Source of the DNA: Pestalotiopsis fici W106-1
Taxonomy: Eukaryota; Ascomycota; Sordariomycetes; Amphisphaeriales; Sporocadaceae
DNA length: 64,000 nucleotides
Assembly (NCBI RefSeq): GCF_000516985.1
Contig: NW_006917093.1
Span: 4,092,001-4,156,000 of the forward strand
Direction: 5' to 3'
Shown: piece after piece, positions 21,890 to 35,068 of the stretch
Layout: every line of letters begins with the position of its first letter
Numbering within the stretch: position 1 is the first letter of the stretch
Position numbers and translations under genes: made by a program
The notes under the pieces: generated by a model
Seen by the model: the letters and a program-made list of their open reading frames with translations, nothing else
Told to the model about the DNA's origin: nothing
The model's database searches: none

Positions 21890-24800
21890 GCTGACGGGTG
21901 TTTGCTGCCGTACGCAAATGTGTGGAAATGTCGGTCGTGGTTCGCTCGCAGCGGATTGAGGGTATTCGATGGCGGGGTCGTGGGCCGTTGCGAGTAATGA
22001 GAGTCGGGTCAGGTAGGCAGGTTAGGACTGGGGTTTGTGATCTGAAAGGGATGTATGAGTTCGTGACAAAGTAGTCGACGGCGAAGGATGGGTGGAAAAA
22101 ATGAAAGACACAAGTGAAGGCAAGAAGAAGAGAAAGAATTGGGCGATGATCGACACGTTTCAGCAGCGGCGATGATGTCGGATTCTAGGTAGGATGGAGG
22201 TGGTGATCTCTTTTGGAGCGAGCAGAGAGACAGGCGATGAGCCAGGGTGCGCGCGTTTCCAGGTTCAACGTTGCTTGGTTTGGTTTGGTTAGCAGGTTGG
22301 GTTGGACTTTTGGGACGGACGGAGCGGGCTCGTAGTGGGTGCCCAGTAGGAGTGATTGGAAGGACAGTCTGTGCTATGTTGTGCGAATTGGCTGGCGCCG
22401 GAGCGCGGCTGGACTCGAGCTGGACTACTTCTGCTGCTGGGTGCCCTCCTCCCTGTTCGCGCTAGGTACTTACCTACCTCTACTAGTACCGGTGGCTTTT
22501 AGCTGTTACAGCACCTGGCACGCTGGGTAACCGCTATTGCCTCTTGTTACATGCTACACTACTAGGTACGACCTGGGGTTCTCGCTCGTGTTGGGGAAGA
22601 TTTCAAATGGGCCAGGGCATGCTCTAGCCCCAGATCCGCCGCCCAGGTTCGTTCAGGAGGGGGCTGAGCAACGGGCACTGCGAACCAGTTATGTACCGGA
22701 GCTGCTCTCTGTTCGTACTGATGAGAGATTGTGACCCGGCAGGTACCAAAAGTAGAGGTTCAAATGCTGGCTTTTAATCGTTTTGCCTTTGCCAAGTGAT
22801 AGGCATGCATGCAACGTAGCCGCCTACGAAGACGATATTGAAAGTGAATGTGCTTGATGTGTAGACTGTTCCACGGATCTCGGATTACAGACAGGCAGCA
22901 GGCGATATGAAGAACACGAACACAAGTAAATGGATCACTTGCAGGTTGTGATATGCCCATTGATTGTCCAGATTATTAGGCACGGTAGGTTAGGTGCAAA
23001 GACGGACAGTTCTAATAATAACAACACAGTGATTTCGTCTACTAACCTAGTATTCAGGCAAGACACAAATGAAAACCTATCAAATCTACAATATTGAACA
23101 AAGAAGGTTATCACTGACCAGTCATGACAGGGTACAGCAGTACAGCGAGATTGGTGGTGATGAGCGGCCCCAGGCGGGGAGGGGGATGAATTGCATGGAC
23201 ATTGCAAGCTGATTTCTCTCCTCCCCTTCTCCTCTCTCCCAAGGGACCACCACCAAGCAGGCAAGACAGGGTGCAGACAGCCAGGGCAATGAACAGCCCT
23301 AGCGGCGCCCCGATTCAGTGGGCACCGGCACCCTCAGCCCACTCAGGGCTCCGAGCTGCAGCGTCGATTTGATTTTGCTCGCAGTTGAACCGGGCTGAGC
23401 GGTGGAGGGGCAATGAATCGAACCCCGCATTACCGAAACTTCCATGTCAGTAGACGTGGATACGCTCCAGCGTCCAATGGTTGTACGTGATGCATACCTA
23501 GGTACGTAGTGCACCCAGTAGCTATACCAGGTAATCCGTATGATCCGTATGATGAGTCCATACTTGAAAGACAATTAGATGAATAATTACTATCAATACC
23601 AATTCTATTTTACTAATCACTTTGGTAAAATGTGTTCAAGCATGGTGACGCCCTTGAGATGGGATCGAGATATTGAAAAACCAAGACAGGTTCTTTAGTA
23701 CTAATTTGACCCGTGCACCAGGTATATACATGGAGGTCACAGGCTACTGCAGTGGTAACTCAAAAGATTGATTAATGTTTGAGATTTGACGAGGCGTCGG
23801 GTAGCTGCTGCTGACGAGATATAGAGAGAACCATTCATGCATGAGTAGTAGTGAGAATGTGTAAAGTGTAGATGAATACAAGAGGCAGCTTTCATTTGGT
23901 ATCTAGGAACAAAGTACATGATGAGTCCGTGTTTGATATTCATATTGGCCCGACCCACGATCATCATGCAGCACTCGAGACAATATTGTCCGATGCACGA
24001 CAAGCAAGCTACTGAGGTACGTGGTAGGGACACTACCACTACGGTGCCATCACTCCACTCCGGAGCAAATGGAAATGCAGGAGTATTCGATTTGACCCCC
24101 AATGCATTGCGATAGAATTGGATTGCCTTCAAGACAAGGCTCACCAGGGCAGTATAACATTTCTATACCCTCTAAATACTGTAGGTAGCAGGGAGCTTTT
24201 CTTCCCCCAGGCCGCCAGTGTCGCCTCCTAGTCTATCAAGTTAATATGCACGACTCAGATCACGAGCTTCTCCCCTTTTTCGTCAGCAATGACACGTGAG
24301 ACGCCACCTTTTTTCCCTCTCTCTCTCTCGCTCCCGATACGTACCTAGGCATAGCCTCTCTGCGACTGAGCCACGAACCCACGCACACCAGCACACAATT
24401 CTCTCACACTTGAAAAACACCCAGAAGCAGCAGGAACTTGACTCTTTGTCTCTCTGTCCCCCCGGCCACCTTCGTCATAAATCCTGCGCTTTCTTTCCTC
24501 CCACGCGCGATTGACGATGGGCTCAAGCTGGTGAGTGAGTGGTGGGTCACTAACGCTAGTGATCGCCGCCGAAAGGGCAATCAATCCAAGGGGAGCGCAT
24601 GGCCCCTTACGCGCCACGTGGGGATCCCAAAAGGCAAAAAAAGAAAAAGAAAAATACTGGAATCTAAATGGGCTCGGCCTTTCCCGTGGGATGGGAAAAA
24701 GGGGCAAAAAAGGTGCCCAATGAGCCAAATGGGATCATCCGGCCTGCCGAGAAAATGGTTCCCACTCCGAAAGGAAGCGTTCCTGATTTGATGCGTACAC

Positions 24801-25126
24801 AGTAAGGCATTAGGTAGGTTGTCCCCATCTCCATATTGTATCAAGGCCGCCCAAACGCCTGTTCAGGCAGGGCACCAACCGGCAGAGACGTCCGGGGTAT
24901 GCATCAGACTGTGGATAGCAGGGAAATGGGCAATTGGACATCAAAATAAATCTTCTTCACGTCAATTAACATTCACTAGACGCCATGCGAGGCCTCCAAC
25001 ATCGCGGGCAATGCTACTTTGTATTATAGCATCATAAGGTCATAAAATCATGTTATACTACTATTACGTCGATTGACCTGGCTGCGCATGCTGCCTTCCT
25101 GAATACCTTGATTAACCTTAAACTCT
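21890..25126. other. 3.2-kb gene-free region upstream of Sch9
   Basis: No gene could be supported on either strand. 21890-22450 is probably the Sch9 leader and promoter. CTAGGTAC-type words occur at 22461, 22561, 23495-23508 and 24341. 24300-24520 has a CT-rich tract (TCTCTCTCTCTCTCG near 24317) and then an isolated ATGGGCTCAAGCTG directly followed by GTGAGT near 24516-24530, which looks like the leader of a plus-strand gene with no body after it. A 135-codon minus frame (23737-24144) has no recognisable content. The flank at 24800-25126 is the 3' side of the peptidase gene. Confidence 0.4.
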
Positions 25127-27469
25127 TCAGTAGGGACTGTCAGCGTCGCTAAGCCCGCTGTAGTAGTTGATCCACTTGAAGATCTCCGTGTGCCAGACCA
25201 AGCTGTTCTCGCGGTTCGTCACCCAGTGGTTCTCATCCGGGAAGTTGAGAAACTTGCTAGGCACACCCCTGACCTGCAGCTCGTTGAAAAGCAGGATACC
25301 CTCGCTCTCGGGCAGTCTGTAGTCGAGTGTGTTCTGCACCACAAAGTGTGGCGTCGCCCACTGGTCCGCAAAGAGCAGCGGGTTCCAGTCATAGTAGGGG
25401 CTGCCCGCTTGGAAATCCTCTGGAGAGGAAAACGGTCGCTTAAAGTCATGGTCCATGAACCACAACTCCTCGGAAGCGTACTGGTTGAGCGTTGAGGTGC
25501 TGCCATCATGAGTGACGATGGCCTTGAACCAGCGTCCCATCTCGTGACCTTGGACCCTACGTGTGTGTTAGCATTCACTCATCTCTACAAATGATTTGGA
25601 GAATGGAATAATTACATACCAATTGCTCATGTAGCCACCAAAAGATGCGCCCGCGTGTATCCCGTTGACTGTGTCTACATAGTCGAGCGTCTCATTGACA
25701 TATTTCCAGGCGTGTACGATGTCCCAGTACGGGTACGTTCCCCAGCGACTCTGCACGGCGTCCGTGAGATTCTGGCCCCAACCAATACTGGCGGACGGGT
25801 TCGGCGCCACGACAACGTATCCCTGATCTGCCCAGACCTTCAAGTTCCATCTTGTGCTCCAAGTGTTGGCGTTTGAGCCCTGCGGTCCACCGTGGGTGAT
25901 AAAGGCGAGCGGGTATTTCTTGGAAGCGTCAAATCCAGCTGGGTAGATAATCCAAGCTTGCTGCTTGGAGACACTTGTGTTGGTCTCATAATAGAACTCT
26001 GAGACGTCGGCAGCCGAAAGCCCGGCGAGCTCTGGGTCGACGAGATTGGCCTGGAAGTAGACCGTGTCGACTTCACCACTGAGACTCACACTATAAAAGT
26101 CTCTGCTGCTCCAAATCGAGGCGTCTGACACAAGTAGAGTGTCGTCGGAAATGGCATAATAAGCAACCACCGAACCCTCGTTAGTGATGTTTGCCGGCTC
26201 GTAATCATCACCTGCGCTCAAGGGAATAGGAAACAGTCGGGTTCGTCCGAGATCGCTGGCTTCAACGATTATTGTCTCGCCATCCTTGGACCAGATTGGG
26301 GTATCTGGTGAGCGATCCCAGTTACCGGCCAAGCGAGTTACGTTGAAGTCGGAACCATCGGTATTGGCAACGTAGAGGATTTCGCGGTCCGATTCATAGT
26401 AAATACCATTCTGCTGCACGTAGGCGATCTTGTCACTTCCAGGCGAAAAGACGGGGCCTGAAGAAGCTCCTTGTGCCTCGGGATACTGTGTGCTACCGCG
26501 AGCATTGATGGGCACGGCATCTTCGGCAGATCCTGAGAATGACACGAGATAGATCTGACTGCTGGTATAGTTGGCTATTGGGAGGTCAATATCCTTGGTA
26601 AGGAAAGCCACCTTGGTCCCGTCGGGGGAGAGGGCATAGTCGCCGGACCCGCTGTTGTCCAGAGGACTCTCGGCCGATGTGACATTGGCGATGCCCGTTA
26701 CATAGTTGGTAAGCACACCATCAAAGGTGTACGTCGAGGCGTTCAGGCCGCCTTGGAGCACACCACCAAAGACGGCATTTTTGTAAGGCGTCAGCCAATG
26801 GTCCTAATCGATCCATGTCAGCCCTGGTTACACGGATGCTACACTAGATGGCAACACTTACCCAATGCCGCACAAAGATTGACGTGTAGATCCTGGCTGT
26901 GCTGGCTGGTGTCTCGGCGAGGGCTTCATTGTATGCCGTGCCGTTGGGATATGCCTGAGCAGAGAGTAGAAAATGAATGTCTCCTGAGGAAGTCTTTGCC
27001 GCTTTGAGGCCAGAGAATGGAGCAGGAAGAGAAGCAACAAGGGTGGCGCTCTCCAGATTGTCAACATCGGCAGTGTAGAGACTGACACCACCATCTCCTT
27101 CCTCATTGGTGCCATTGACGTAGAGAATCTCAGTGTCGCCAACAAAGACGAATTCTGAGAGCTCGTCTCTGGCCGGCCAGATGGAAATGTCTCCAGTCTT
27201 CAAGTCGAGGCGCTTCCACGCTGAAGCTATCTCCTTGGTCTCAAAGGAGTAATTTGTTACACTAAAAATTGCAAAGTCCTTTTTCTCGCTAATCAGACGA
27301 CCTTGGTTCGGAATTATGTGACACGGTAGAGGGGCTAACTTACTCCGGCCGGGTTCGGAACCGCATCTGAGTAGCGGTTGGCTGCAAGCATCTGTTCGGG
27401 CGTAATTGCCCATGCCCCGGACGCCGCCAAGACGGCGGTGAGGATTGTACGACTTCTCGGCATGATCAT
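25127..27469 (-). CDS. dpp5: Secreted dipeptidyl-peptidase V (S9 family)
   Basis: Secreted serine peptidase of the prolyl-oligopeptidase S9 family, about 720 residues, that removes dipeptides from peptide N-termini outside the cell. The start (ATG 27469, or 27463 in the same frame) opens a signal peptide, RSRTILTAVLAASGAWA. The N-terminal half is a beta-propeller (FSVTNYSFETKEIASAW; YALSPDGTKVAFL; GPVFSPGSDKIAYVQQNG; SPDTPIWSKDGETI). The catalytic domain has HGGPQGSNANTWSTRWN, the nucleophile Ser in GASFGGYMSNW, Asp in TLDYRLPESEG, and His in DENHWV. Three introns: near 27300-27345, 26806-26862 and 25562-25620. The usual S9 element is GxSYGG; here Phe replaces Tyr. There are several N-glycosylation sites. 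The start of exon 2 is uncertain because the clean GTAAGT donor is out of phase. Confidence 0.93.
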
Positions 27470-29243
27470 ATCTTTGTATTTAAGGTTTGACCTGGTGCTG
27501 CGTCGGCAGACTGATCGTCAAGAGATGGGTAGAGTCGTCGATATCTTTTCAAACGATCGGCTTCGAATACGGCCTTTATATACTTGGGTCGTGATTTTCC
27601 TCTCACCATACCCTTGTATAGAGCCAAGACTTCAAGACGTGAGATGATAGACAAAATTACCCCGCGCGCACGCAAGTTATCACCACCACCCAGCCTCGTA
27701 CTTGCATTGTCTGTCAGCACAGCAGGGACGTTTTTCTTCAGTCATGATCATCGTCGCTGCCTTGCACCGCACCTTGTCGTCATCATCGGACGGTAGTTCC
27801 TACCTCCTCCCTACCCTGCAGCAGTGCGGACGCTGTCGGTCTTGGCAAAGCTTCTCCGAGGCGCGAAATGCGCTTTTTTATTTGTAAAGCGATAGATAGC
27901 CTATGGATGCGCCGAGTCGTCTGATTGGTATGTGCAGAAGATCTCGAGCAAGCAACATGAATGTCCTCCATTACTTGCGGCATCTCGGTGGGATATTTGT
28001 GTTTATTTTCCAGAATTCGTAGTATATGTCCAGCTCGAGAGGACACACAGACTATTGACTTGCTCGATATCTACTGGAACCTTTCATCTCCGTTCGCCTA
28101 TACTCCCAGCCAGAATTGTGCCACACCTGCATTGCTTTATGAAGAATTTTTGCCCTAGAGGACCCTTCCACAATGCCAAGAAACAGAATTTTGTGACCGT
28201 TTCTAGGCTCCCATCTTACCGGTATCCTGGGCACTATTGGACTCGCCTTGCAAAAGAAGCGTCCATTCATACGAAGCAACGTTAACCACCTTCCTAAAAC
28301 GGTATCAAGCTCAATACCGGAATGCAACGCATAAGCATAGGGTTCCTGTATGCCAATATCAGCCTCATAAGCTTGTTGTGCAAACCTTTTGTCATGATTT
28401 GACACTACGGGGCAATTCGATCCCGTGTGCAAGAAGGACAGAATGCTCATATTTGTGTTCTATGGTTTATAGCCCTAGCTACCTGGGACTCAGCTAGCAA
28501 AAAGGCTGTTGTTGCACCCCATTGTTTGAACCGTGTCCCGTCCCAGCATCAAAGTGTTAGCAATGAACTTATTCGGTGGCGTTAAACATCAATAATGTAG
28601 TCTGCACGTGATTTCAGAGCTCTGGCAGTCTGTTCCTACTTTTAACCATTGAACAGTGAGGTTATAATTTGTATTTCGCCTGCAAACTAGTTTGCCCTGT
28701 ACAAAAAGGCTCAAGCTCGTGCGCGCATGGGACTCAGCACGTCATACACGTTAAAGGAATGAGGGCTAGTAAACGACGAATACGAACAAAAATGCATTCC
28801 GAGATGCTTTTGGATTATTGAGTGACTCAAAACTGCCTAGATTATTTAAAGAATTCAAGCACACTAGTAAGTCGATCTATATCGTCGTCTTTTCAAGTGC
28901 TAGTCAGCTTGTCAAGACATTTAATGAGAAATGTCGGTGAAAGCTTGAATAGAACTTCGGCGAGAGAAACAAGTAAGTTAAATATGCTAGAGTCAATCAG
29001 GGAGAAACCGGGTTGTTCGTCTATTCATAAAGTTCGAGGAGACTTTGTGGAACTCGACTGACGCTATACACGTCTTGTAACATAGATGCCATCTTGTAAA
29101 GATCAAACAACAGGTATCAGAAAACGAATGTTATCTTTAGTATTCCTACGAGTGTAGTATTTGCCTAAAGCTATTAAGTAAAGCCTGTCATCGAGACAGG
29201 TGCAAATTCATCATCAGTATTCCCACTCACTTCCACACATGTT
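27470..29243. other. Intergenic, no gene seen
   Basis: 1.8 kb with only scattered short frames, the longest a 132-codon minus frame at 28052-28450 with no domain or splice support. The right part (28560-29170) is AT-rich. Confidence 0.4.
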
Positions 29244-31473
29244 CTAGCTGGTGTCGAAATAACTCTTCTCCAGCACCAGCGCAGATGCGTCAACTGCCCC
29301 AATGGCCTTTCCATCCAATCGCCATACATTTTCTTGCCACTGCCACCAAACACAGCCAACAGCACCTGCAACAAAGAACTGCGCAATGCCAATGCCCAAA
29401 GCAGCAGATCTGAGACCGTCCCAGGCCCACACGGCGTTAGGCAGCCCAATAATGAACGCACCGGCAACCAAGTTGCGCAGGCAGGTCAATCCGGCGTGCA
29501 TATCGATAGTACTGCGCATCGCATTTGACAAATTCACCGAAGTGAAGGAGATGGAGCGCTGAATCATGGGTCGGATCGTGGCGTCCAGGGTCAATGAACC
29601 AGCGGCGAGCAGGCCGAGTAGAAATGACACCACGGGAAAGCTGATGTTAGCACCAACGGCATCTAGGCTCCACATGGTGCCCAGGGAGTTTCTCGTACCG
29701 TTGGCCGCCATGACCATGGAGCCCTCAATGTAGAGTCCGAAACCAAATGTGCCGACCGAAGCCACAATGGCGCCCACTGCCAGTGTGGTAGAGAGAATAG
29801 TACTGGTGAACCTGGCAGTGTACAACGGGAGCGCAAGAGTGATCATGATCGCCGTTGCAAAGATAAAAGGTCCGGTGAGAAGGGTGCCTATATTAGTTGT
29901 CGAGAGCATAAATGGCATGACGGAAAAGAGAAGCGACAGTGAGCTGGCAAAACCCCAAAGAGCGGCATAGGGAAGCAAAGTTACAGAGAAAAGCAGCAGT
30001 ATGGTAGGTGTCATCATGGCCCGCGGTGCACGGAGAAGTAGCGTACTGTCCATCAGGGACACCTTGAATGACCATGGTCGCATGCGACTGATGTAGTCCT
30101 TGGCAGCTTCTGTAGAGAATCGAATCCATGGCCAATTCAGTCGAGGTCTACTCTGCAAAGAATCGCGGCTGAACATTGAGATGGAGCTCCGTTCAAAGGT
30201 GGATTCCGGGACTCCAAATACAACGGCCCATGTTCCGAGAGCAAGGAATATGCTTAAGATTTCATATTGAAGGCAAAAGCCCCTGGGCCCAACTGATGCG
30301 ACGCCTCCAAGCAATGGGGAACCCCAGGTAGCGGCAATAGAGACAGCTTGAACAGCCAATATCCGAGGCTGGAGCTCGTGTTCCTTGGACGAGTCAGTCT
30401 TTGAACACTTCCTCGCGTAGCTAGTCATGTGCAACTTACAAAGAAGGTATCCTGAAGGGAACCTAACACCAGGGTGTCGAAAGCGCCCCAGCCAAGTCCT
30501 TGAAAAACGCGCGAGGCCATGTTTTGAGAAAAGCTATTCATCACGTACATACCCCACATTGTACCAATGAACATGAACAAAGTAGAGGCGAGGTAGATTG
30601 GTCGCTTCCCGAAGACCTTGGCAATCACCAAGCTGAGCATTCCCGACAGAGCGGACACACAGAGCGGAACGCCGGTCAATGCTACAGCGGCTGTATAAGA
30701 GACCCCGTTGCTCAAGGCGACCTCGCTGTGAACCGTCACAAACATGGTCTTGGAGACGCCTACCAATGCGACCATATGGAGTAAGGCATAAAAGTTCAGA
30801 TTTTTGCGCCATAACGGCCAATTCTGTACAGGTCAGCAAATATTTCCAGCAAACTCGGCGCATCAAAGCCTACCAAAGGATCCTCCGAGTCATCACTAGG
30901 CTGTGGTACGAGTTCAATTTCCCCATCTTTCCAATTTCCATATTTGATAGGCCGCGTTTTGTTGTAACGTGATAATGTCAACCTTTTTGTAGAAGCAGTC
31001 ATAGGACGAGGAAGCTCCTTGTGAATCGAAGAAGCGCTTGTCCAAGGACTAGGTAGCTCTTTATTAATCGAAGCAGCCGTTTCAGGTCGAGGGGGGTCTT
31101 TTGAGACTGTGGAAGCAGTACCGGGACGAGGCGGGTCTTTCGATATTGGTCGTGGAGGTCGCACAGCCTTGATTGGCATACCAACAGCGATCTGGGGCGA
31201 TTTTCCTGCGGCAATAGGTGTCCAAGGTGGCAGCCCGCTTCCGCGTAAAGACGGGGATTTGGTTGTCGAGGCTGACGAGGGCGTCCATACTGGGTAAATG
31301 ATATCTCCTAGCTGTGATATCGTTGCCGAAACCGTTGGTGAGGTGGCAGAAAACGGATTCGTCTTATTATAGGCGGGAATTGCCAGCCGAGGCAGTTGTG
31401 GTGTCTCTCTGCCGTCCTTGGCCCCAATTGGCGACATTTCAATGCCGGCACTGATCTTTTGCGTTGGGTTCAT
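29244..31473 (-). CDS. MFS transporter with repeated N-terminal cytosolic tail
   Basis: Major facilitator superfamily membrane transporter, about 690 residues in three exons. Exon 1 (31473 to about 30889) encodes a roughly 200-residue cytosolic tail rich in Pro, Ser and Thr. It holds four imperfect tandem units beginning KDPPRPGTA, KDPPRPETA, KELPSPWTS and KELPRPMTA. After a GTAGGC-CAG intron the membrane part begins NWPLWRKNLNFYALLHMVAL. The TM2-TM3 loop region AKVFGKRPIYL fits the MFS signature G-x-x-x-[DG]-[RK]. A second intron (GTAAGT, about 30387-30446) leads to TDSSKEHELQPR and the remaining helices. The substrate is unknown. The organisation resembles fungal drug- or polyamine-type MFS proteins, but that is only an analogy. 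The tail may be a phosphorylation or sorting region. Confidence 0.85.
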
Positions 31474-33367
31474 GCTCCTGATTATTGCCTTCGGATAAAT
31501 TCGAATATTAATTCATCAACTATTATAAAAGAGATAAGAAGAAGAAAAAGCAAATAAAGGATCGGAACTGTTAGAGCGTTTTGATGCTTTAACGGCGCCT
31601 TTCCGTAAGAATAAACACAAGCGATAGCCCAGCTATATGTTGAAGGAAAGGTAGGTAGGTACTCGAAGGCGCACCCGGCGACAGTAAGGACTGGCAATAC
31701 CCGGAAAGGTCAACTTTCAACAGGTCGATTTGGATAAGAAGAGGGATAGAATTGACAATATTAATGGGGACAGTTCAGTCCATGTAAAAAGAAAGCCAGC
31801 AGCACAGCGCCAGGACCGCATGCAGGAACCGCTGCAGGAGGGTTTTGCGGCGTCTGTCTGCAACAATGACAGGATGAGATCACTGGGAGCTCTTCCATCG
31901 TGTATGCATGTAATGTGTGCGGCATTCTGAATTTCCATGACAAGCATAACAATACCGTTGTGTGAATACACTTGGTGGGGTCGCAAGAGACCTGGCGGAA
32001 GATCATACGTGGACTTGGCTCTCACCACCTCTTCCTGGTTCACCACCAAGAATTCAAACGAGTGTTTCTTACGCATAAAGTGGCGCGCCATGCGCAACGA
32101 CTACGATTAGTTGGGTTGCGTCTACTCATGGAAGGTGGTCCAGCCATTACTGTCGTGTCTGCGACAAGAGACAGCCTTGACAGGATGAACGAAAAGGTCC
32201 GAGCACAGAGAAATGGAGGTCAGGATACTGCGGCTCTTGCGGCACTTGGGTGAGTCGGCCGGCATTCGAGCCGTTGAGATGTGGGAGGCCCCGATCGCAT
32301 TGTCGCGGCGCTGCAGGAGATGCGCTTGAAACTCGGTTGAGGCGGGGCACGTGTCGCACCCGATGTGAGCTTCTTGCCTCTAATTTTAGAGAGGAGGCTC
32401 ACTGATGACTAAGTACATTGAATTTCTGTTTGGTCTGATCACTGCAGGAATCAAATATTTATCATCGAAGCTGCAACCGACCAAATGTTTAGAAATGAAT
32501 GCAGTGGTGATTTTGAGATGATGTTTGTTGAGATGGAAAGTCGAGAGGCTCGAGACCAAGAAACACGCCCTAAGGCGACCCGCTGTAAATACCTAGTAGC
32601 TGTTTGCCCACTGTCAGAAATCAGAACTAGCGCTACATGAAGGTAGTGCCAGGGGGAATAAGAGGGAATAATCCCCCAAGTGCATGTTTCAAGAGTGACA
32701 TTTCTACACGTATCTCTCCAGACTACAACGAAACAACTTTTCTTGCAATCAAGAAGATGGCCATCACAACGAGGAGTGTGAGAACATTGACTGAGATGAA
32801 GATGCTCCAAAAACTAACACAGGAAAATACGGGACATCTTCGCTTATCCAATTCTCTGGCAGTCAGTCCGAGAATCCATGGATGCCGCCAAACACAAGCT
32901 TATCTGCCTTCCAGCCTTGGCAACATCCACCGTCCTTGCGTAACGCATCGACATGGATGACATTGAGGGCTGACAGAAATCGTGACAACCCCCCTGATCA
33001 CATCCCGTTTCATTGCAAAGATCGCCTAGCATTGGATGATGCCAGCATCGCCATGTGACGATTGCACGATGACTCTCTATTTACTACACCATAGAATATC
33101 TGCCTGCAACGGGAATGGGAAACCCCAACCACGCTGGGAGCTAACAGACCTCGAATTAGAGCTTGAAACAAACCTGCCCACGACCACGTTTGGACAGATT
33201 CTAGGGCGAGCGAGACCATGGCCTCAGGCACGTCCAACCGCCTTAACAATGTGCTCTGAATCTTGCGGTATACTCGGCAAGGGGCGCAAAACTTTCACCT
33301 CTGGCTCGCTGCCCATGGCGCATCAGCAGGTCCAGCCCAAACGTTGAGCGCAGCGAGCGTTGGTCAC
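31474..33367. other. Intergenic with weak coding-like patches
   Basis: AT-rich next to the MFS start, with GTAGGTAGGT near 31651. 31972-32253 (plus, 93 codons) ends LAALG directly before a GTGAGT donor. 31717-32097 and 32220-32402 (minus) are open too. None joins into a gene and no family is recognised, so they are not annotated as genes. Confidence 0.35.
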
Positions 33368-35068
33368 CTACTCGCAGCTCCAGCTCGTAGCTTCATCGAC
33401 ATCCCCTTCCCCGTCGTACTTTGCGACCTTGGGGTACACACAAAGCGGCCTTTGCCGCAGCACTGGTGTTGATGCGTTCGTCGGGTTTTGCCACGTGGTT
33501 GCTACGACTGAATCAACCGCTGTGCCATTCTCAACCCATTGCATCAGAGCCAAAAGGACGTCGTGCTGGGCATCTTTGAATCCCGGTACAGACCAAACAT
33601 TGGTACCTAGCGCAGCAGCTTGCGAACCGCCGCCAAAAGCCCTGCGTACCAAGAATCAGTAGGTTGTCTCTGGCCAATCGATGCCGTAGGCCGCGGCCCA
33701 AGCATGTTACTCAACTTACCAAGGAGCGCCGACGGATGTGGACCAGCAATGTCCCATTCCAGGAACCTCCATGTAGCGGAAGAAGTCTTGGATCCCTGAG
33801 ATATCACCATCTGCCATGGTCTCTGCCACCTGCTCATAGTAATACTTGCTTCCGTCTGGTGGAATCAGTCCATCGGCCAGGCCATGGTAGATGACCATTT
33901 TGCCGCCGAGCTCCTTGAATTCGGAAAGATCGTAGTCGTCTGCCGTTGCGTGGCCGGGCTTCAACCTCTCGCCATCGTAGACAACACTATCATTGTACTC
34001 GGTCCAGTACCACGACGGGTCATCGTACAGAAAGTCCCGAATATAGTTGATTCCGTATGGGCTCGTATCGTTCTGGTTGAGAACCAGATACCACTGATTC
34101 TCGCATCCGGGGAGCAGACCATGGTAGAGCAATTCTCCCGAACTCGAACGGTAGTCGGCGTACACATTCTTGGCCGTCTGGATCTGCGTTTCTGTCAAGC
34201 AAGCAGAAACATTTGCTCCAGCCTTGTCGCATGAAATTGTTGTGTAGTCTGGAGCGCACTTAGATGGAGCACTGATTATACCATCTTCGACACCATCCAG
34301 CGCGTCGCATTGCTTGACAGCTTCGGCAGCCATGACCGGAAACAGACTTGCGTTGATGTGATTGGGCGCGTTGAAGGGCAAGTTGTACGTCCCAACCTTG
34401 GTGACCCAAGGGTTGAGATGGCTTACATACCATGCCGAAGAGCCAATGATGGCACCGTCAAAGCTGTCGGGGGAGATTTGCACCTGTTTAAGTCCTTGTC
34501 GACCGCCTGTTGAGCATCCGTGATAGTAAGAGTAGGCGATCTGTTTGTCATAGTATGCCTCTACGAGAGCCTTGCCCAGATTGGTGGTCCCATAGATAGA
34601 CCTCCAGCCCCAGTCTTCCTTCTTCTCTGGATTGTCTAGGGCCCAGCCAATGTCGGTCGAAATGGAATTATGCCCAGTGTCAGTAGACACGACAGCAAAC
34701 CCGTAACCTACACCATTTCCCATGTCTAGCCAGTTGATACCGCCACCGAAACCTCCATTTCCAACGACAAGATATCTGTTATTCCAAACGGTAGGCAAAA
34801 ACAGACCAAACCTGAAGGATGATGTCGAAGAGGTGTTGACCAAGATTGTGACTGCGCAAAGTTCTGGAAGACCAGTTGGCTGGATCGGATAATTCAAGTC
34901 CAGAAGACCATCGCCATATGTTCCACCACGAGCAACATGATCTGCTGATCTGACTGTCGCGTTTTCCGGGAGCACTCCAGCAAAAGTGGAAGCATCGCAT
35001 AGCCCGGCGGCGAGAGCGTGCTTCGTCCCCAGGCAAAATGCCAAGAGCAGCGCCACGAGACTAGCCAT
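33368..35068 (-). CDS. Secreted tannase/feruloyl esterase family hydrolase
   Basis: Extracellular esterase of the tannase/feruloyl esterase family, about 540 residues, which releases phenolic acids from plant polymers or galloyl esters. ATG 35068 opens a signal peptide (ASLVALLLAFCLGTKHALAAG). The nucleophile Ser is in YHGCSTGGRQG. The acid Asp lies in YHGLADGLIPP and the His in VPGMGHCW, and Cys residues next to the Ser and His fit the CS-D-HC arrangement of the family. A calcium-site-like CDALDGVEDGIIS is present. One 78-nt GT-AG intron (33642-33719) joins SVGAPW to AFGGGSQAAALGTNVW. The second exon ends in WSCE. There are many N-glycosylation sites. The choice between tannase and feruloyl esterase cannot be made from sequence alone. 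Confidence 0.93.

Noticed and set aside
23395..23450. TTCGATT T-loop-like sequence on the minus strand
   Set aside because: No pairing T-stem or other tRNA arms around it; not a tRNA.
23737..24144. 135-codon minus frame upstream of Sch9
   Set aside because: Composition unlike a protein and no splice or family support.
28052..28450. 132-codon minus frame
   Set aside because: No recognisable motif, splice pattern or codon signal; plausible by chance in 1.8 kb of spacer.
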